This document shows, piece after piece, positions 21,362-24,013 of a stretch of 24,013 bases of DNA (positions are counted from its first letter, which is position 1; every line of letters starts with the position of its first letter). The DNA lies in assembly GCA_045540655.1 (NCBI GenBank), contig JAZQHP010000014.1, positions 1-24,013 of the forward strand, given 5' to 3'. The notes under the pieces were generated by a model. It did not search any database and was not told the origin of the DNA. It saw only the letters and a program-made list of their open reading frames with translations. The position numbers and the translations under genes are program-made. This DNA comes from RGIG1959 sp045540655 (GTDB lineage: Bacteria > Bacillota > Clostridia > Oscillospirales > Acutalibacteraceae).

Positions 21362-24013
21362 TTGAAAAGAACAGCCAAAAAAGCCGTTGTGTGGGTGTCA
21401 ATTCTGTCGTTGATCCTTACGATGACGGCGGTGTGCGGACTCTCTTTTACGGCGTCTGCGGCGGCCGTGCTTTACAGCGAGAATTTCAATGCGTATTCCA
21501 ACGGCACCTTGCCTGCGAACTGGACGATCAACAGTGATTCGGGCTACACCGGCATTTCGGTGCAGGACGGCGCCTTGGTCATTAACGGCAGAGGAACGGA
21601 TTCGCAGACCCGTGTGTTTTATAACGGTCCCGAACTCGCATCCAAAGGCGATTACATCTTCGAGGCGGATTACACGATTCTGGAAGCCGACCAGGCGATG
21701 TCCAGCAGTACCCGCTATTCGAGCATGGTTTTCCGCTCCGGCGGCAGTGCGATCCAACCCTATTATTATGTGACGACCCGCGTGCGCACGGGCACCACGA
21801 ACAACGAGCTTTCCATTCGGAAAGCGGGGGCGGACTATCATCAGATCGCCTTGTCTCCGGCTCCGTTTGACTGCGCGCTCAACCAGACCTATCACCTGAA
21901 GGTGATTTGCGCGGGCGCCTCCATCAAGTTCTATATTAACGATTCGTTGGTATTCAACACCACGCTGGAAACCGACAATCCTAAATACAGCTATCTGTCG
22001 GCAGGCTCGATCGGTTTCACGACCTCGAACCTGAAGGTACGTTTTGACAACGTGGTGGTCACCGAAACGGCGGCGGTTGCGGGCCTGCAACCCTCGCTTT
22101 ACAACACCTATATCCCGACCACGGATATTTCCGCTCCTCCGGCGGCGGTGCTTCATGTGACGAACAACGACGTTTACGCCAAGCTGACCGGCACCAAGTT
22201 GCCGACGGCGGCGATCTATCATCTGGACGAGAATATGAATATCACCACGCCTGACGGCGCGACGGTCATCACCACGCTGGCGTCGGCGCTGTCGAAGACA
22301 GGCGGCAAAGTGATTCCTGCTCTCTATCTTAAGGACAAAGCCACTGCCGATGCGCTGAGCAATTTTGCTGCGCAGGTGGCGTTGCAGGATGCCTTCTTGG
22401 TGGCGGACAACGTGGATACGCTGTCCTATGCGCGCGGATTGATGAAAAATCTGTACGGCGTGCTGTATACGAAGCTTACCAGTGCGGCGACCGCTGACGA
22501 CCTGAGAAACATGATCGTCAATACCAATACGGCGCAAGGCAAGATCATTCTGGTGGATGCGGATTATGTGTCCCGCGAAGATGTAGCCTATATGCAAAAG
22601 TGCCTGATGAACGTGTGGGTTATGGACGACGACATGGCGGCCAGCGAAATCTACGACAATATTTATAAGGGTGTCAACGGTGTGGTGACGACCGGTCACG
22701 GTGATGTGATTTATGTGCTGGAAGGTTTTAACACCGGCACACCGATCGTCATCCGCGAGCCCTATATGTACGCGCACCGTGGTTACAGCGCGGTCGCTCC
22801 GCAGAACACCATGCCCGCATTCTATGCGGCGGCGGACGCGGGCGCCGATCTCATCGAGATGGACGTGCGTCAGACCAGCGACGGTGTCGTAGTCATTTAT
22901 CACGACGAAAAGCTGCATACGCTGACCGATTGCGCGGATACAACGAAAACCGTTGAAAACACGACCTATGCCGAGCTCATGACCTACAATGTTGATTGCA
23001 TGAGCGGCTACAGCGAAAAGATTCCGACGCTCAAACAATTCCTTTCGTTCCTCAGCACCACGGATATTGTTGGTATTGTGGAGCTGAAAAACTGGGATTC
23101 GAAGCTGATCCCCTTGGTTGCCAAAGACATCAAAGAGATGGGTATGGAGCACCATGTTGTCAGCATCGCTTTCAGTGCAGGACAGGCAGCGATGCTCCGC
23201 CAAGAATTGCCGGGTGTATCGGTCGGCTTGCTTGCCAACTATGACGCCGCTTATCCCGATGCGACATCCGTTTTGAATTGGGCGAAGAGCTGTTGCTTGC
23301 CCTATAACTTCTCCTTCCATCCGAACACCGGTGTGATCAACTCGGACGATACGACATTGAAAGCCAACATGATCGAGATGGCGTCGGTGCGCGGCTTCCA
23401 GTATCAACCCTGGACCTATGCGTCGCACACGCGATTTGACACCTCCTTTATCGGCGGTATCCAGGGCCTGACCACCGACAACCTGGAATTTGACGACGGC
23501 TATTTCCGTAAGATCACGGCGGGTGCCAAGTACCAGTTGAAGGACGGCACGGCGACCGAAATGAAAGCGATGGGCTTCACGTCCCTCGGTCACGAGAAGG
23601 TCAACTGTGAATTCGTCCGCACGGGCGGTGCCAATGTCACCTTCACGTACAGCGGCGGCAAGGTTACCCCGTCGGGTACGGGTACGGTTTACGGTTATCT
23701 CCGCTATAAAGATTCCACGACGAATATGGGCAGTTACTACATCATTTCCGATCTGCTCACGGTTGTGGTGACGTCTACGGGCGGCACGACCGAAACGGTG
23801 AATTATCACACCTCGTTGCTTCCCGAATATGTTGAGAAATGGTCCAACAGCATGTCCGGTATGAACATTGCTGTCACACGCGATGCGCGCGGCGATGTGT
23901 TGACCAACACGTCCGGCGGTTATCCCGCGGTCACTGCCGGTTGCGGTATGTACGCGACGCTGGATGATTCCATTGCCTATAACATCAAAGTGGATAACTG
24001 TGCGAGCATTCTG
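21362..24013 (+). CDS. Secreted multidomain glycerophosphodiester phosphodiesterase (3' end off window)
   Basis: 884 codons are visible and the frame is open at the right edge. TTG 21362 has GGGAGG eight bases upstream. A signal peptide (1-33, ending TASA) is followed by a sandwich-like domain (about 36-236, starting YSENFNAYSNGTLPANW), similar in style to concanavalin/LamG-type domains. Residues about 255-455 look like a degenerate GDPD barrel ending VWVMDDD and GVNGVVTTGHGDV. The active GDPD domain (about 468-710) begins AHRGYSAVAPQNTMPAF with His472, Arg473, Glu499, Asp501 and His514, the expected catalytic and metal residues. Then come beta-rich repeats to the edge. It probably hydrolyses glycerophosphodiesters outside the cell (deacylated lipids or teichoic acid). 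It has its own promoter. Confidence 0.9.
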   Translation, partial: MKRTAKKAVVWVSILSLILTMTAVCGLSFTASAAAVLYSENFNAYSNGTLPANWTINSDSGYTGISVQDGALVINGRGTDSQTRVFYNGPELASKGDYIFEADYTILEADQAMSSSTRYSSMVFRSGGSAIQPYYYVTTRVRTGTTNNELSIRKAGADYHQIALSPAPFDCALNQTYHLKVICAGASIKFYINDSLVFNTTLETDNPKYSYLSAGSIGFTTSNLKVRFDNVVVTETAAVAGLQPSLYNTYIPTTDISAPPAAVLHVTNNDVYAKLTGTKLPTAAIYHLDENMNITTPDGATVITTLASALSKTGGKVIPALYLKDKATADALSNFAAQVALQDAFLVADNVDTLSYARGLMKNLYGVLYTKLTSAATADDLRNMIVNTNTAQGKIILVDADYVSREDVAYMQKCLMNVWVMDDDMAASEIYDNIYKGVNGVVTTGHGDVIYVLEGFNTGTPIVIREPYMYAHRGYSAVAPQNTMPAFYAAADAGADLIEMDVRQTSDGVVVIYHDEKLHTLTDCADTTKTVENTTYAELMTYNVDCMSGYSEKIPTLKQFLSFLSTTDIVGIVELKNWDSKLIPLVAKDIKEMGMEHHVVSIAFSAGQAAMLRQELPGVSVGLLANYDAAYPDATSVLNWAKSCCLPYNFSFHPNTGVINSDDTTLKANMIEMASVRGFQYQPWTYASHTRFDTSFIGGIQGLTTDNLEFDDGYFRKITAGAKYQLKDGTATEMKAMGFTSLGHEKVNCEFVRTGGANVTFTYSGGKVTPSGTGTVYGYLRYKDSTTNMGSYYIISDLLTVVVTSTGGTTETVNYHTSLLPEYVEKWSNSMSGMNIAVTRDARGDVLTNTSGGYPAVTAGCGMYATLDDSIAYNIKVDNCASIL

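Noticed and set aside
21398..23809. 803-codon open frame on the minus strand opposite the GDPD gene
   Set aside because: It is a mirror of the high-GC GDPD coding frame. It is rich in Arg and His with no domain, and the plus strand has a signal peptide, ribosome site and catalytic motifs.
1..24013. CRISPR array, insertion sequence, prophage or toxin-antitoxin system
   Set aside because: No regularly spaced repeats, transposase, integrase, phage structural gene or paired small toxin/antitoxin frames were seen on either strand.

Overview
The window is chromosomal DNA of an endospore-forming, fairly GC-rich Firmicute, most likely an uncultured Clostridia member of the Oscillospirales/Ruminococcaceae type. 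The evidence is a complete spoIIIA operon, a Gram-positive lipobox lipoprotein, strong AGGAGG-type ribosome binding sites, TTG/GTG starts, and the Firmicute gene order nusB / xseA / xseB / ispA / dxs / tlyA / nadK / argR / recN. I see no phage, IS element, CRISPR array, tRNA or rRNA. Nearly everything is coding, and no gene-free stretch reaches 300 bases.

Left arm (1-5335, all minus strand). Read in the direction of transcription, it starts with a polar amino-acid ABC transporter: solute-binding lipoprotein, permease, ATPase. A strong hairpin terminator follows. Next are a TIM-barrel amidohydrolase, a MATE efflux pump with its own near-consensus promoter and a 12-bp palindrome at the predicted start site, and a CLC-type anion channel/antiporter that runs off the left edge. 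The solute-binding protein looks circularly permuted: its second lobe comes before the first. This is the most unusual thing in the window.

Divergent centre (5336-10200, plus strand). A sigma-E-like promoter precedes spoIIIAA-AB-AC-AD-AE-AF-AG-AH. These genes encode the mother-cell side of the SpoIIIA-SpoIIQ feeding-tube complex and are tightly packed, mostly with overlapping stop/start codons. The spoIIIAA frame stays open 221 bases into spoIIIAB.

Right centre (10201-21150, plus strand). An Asp23-family gene has its own promoter and terminator. A housekeeping run follows: nusB, a TsaD-like paralogue, exonuclease VII (xseA, xseB), polyprenyl synthase (ispA), a divergent PAP2 membrane protein, dxs, tlyA, nadK, argR and recN, closed by a perfect terminator. 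ispA and dxs belong to isoprenoid synthesis, which feeds undecaprenyl phosphate. xseA/B and recN serve DNA repair. nusB and tlyA serve rRNA transcription and modification. Compared with Bacillus, accB/accC and folD are missing from between these genes, and spoIVB-spo0A does not follow recN.

Right edge (21151-24013). Two promoter candidates precede a large secreted multidomain glycerophosphodiester phosphodiesterase that runs off the window. It has a sandwich-like N-terminal domain, a barrel-like domain without recognisable catalytic motifs, and an intact GDPD domain.
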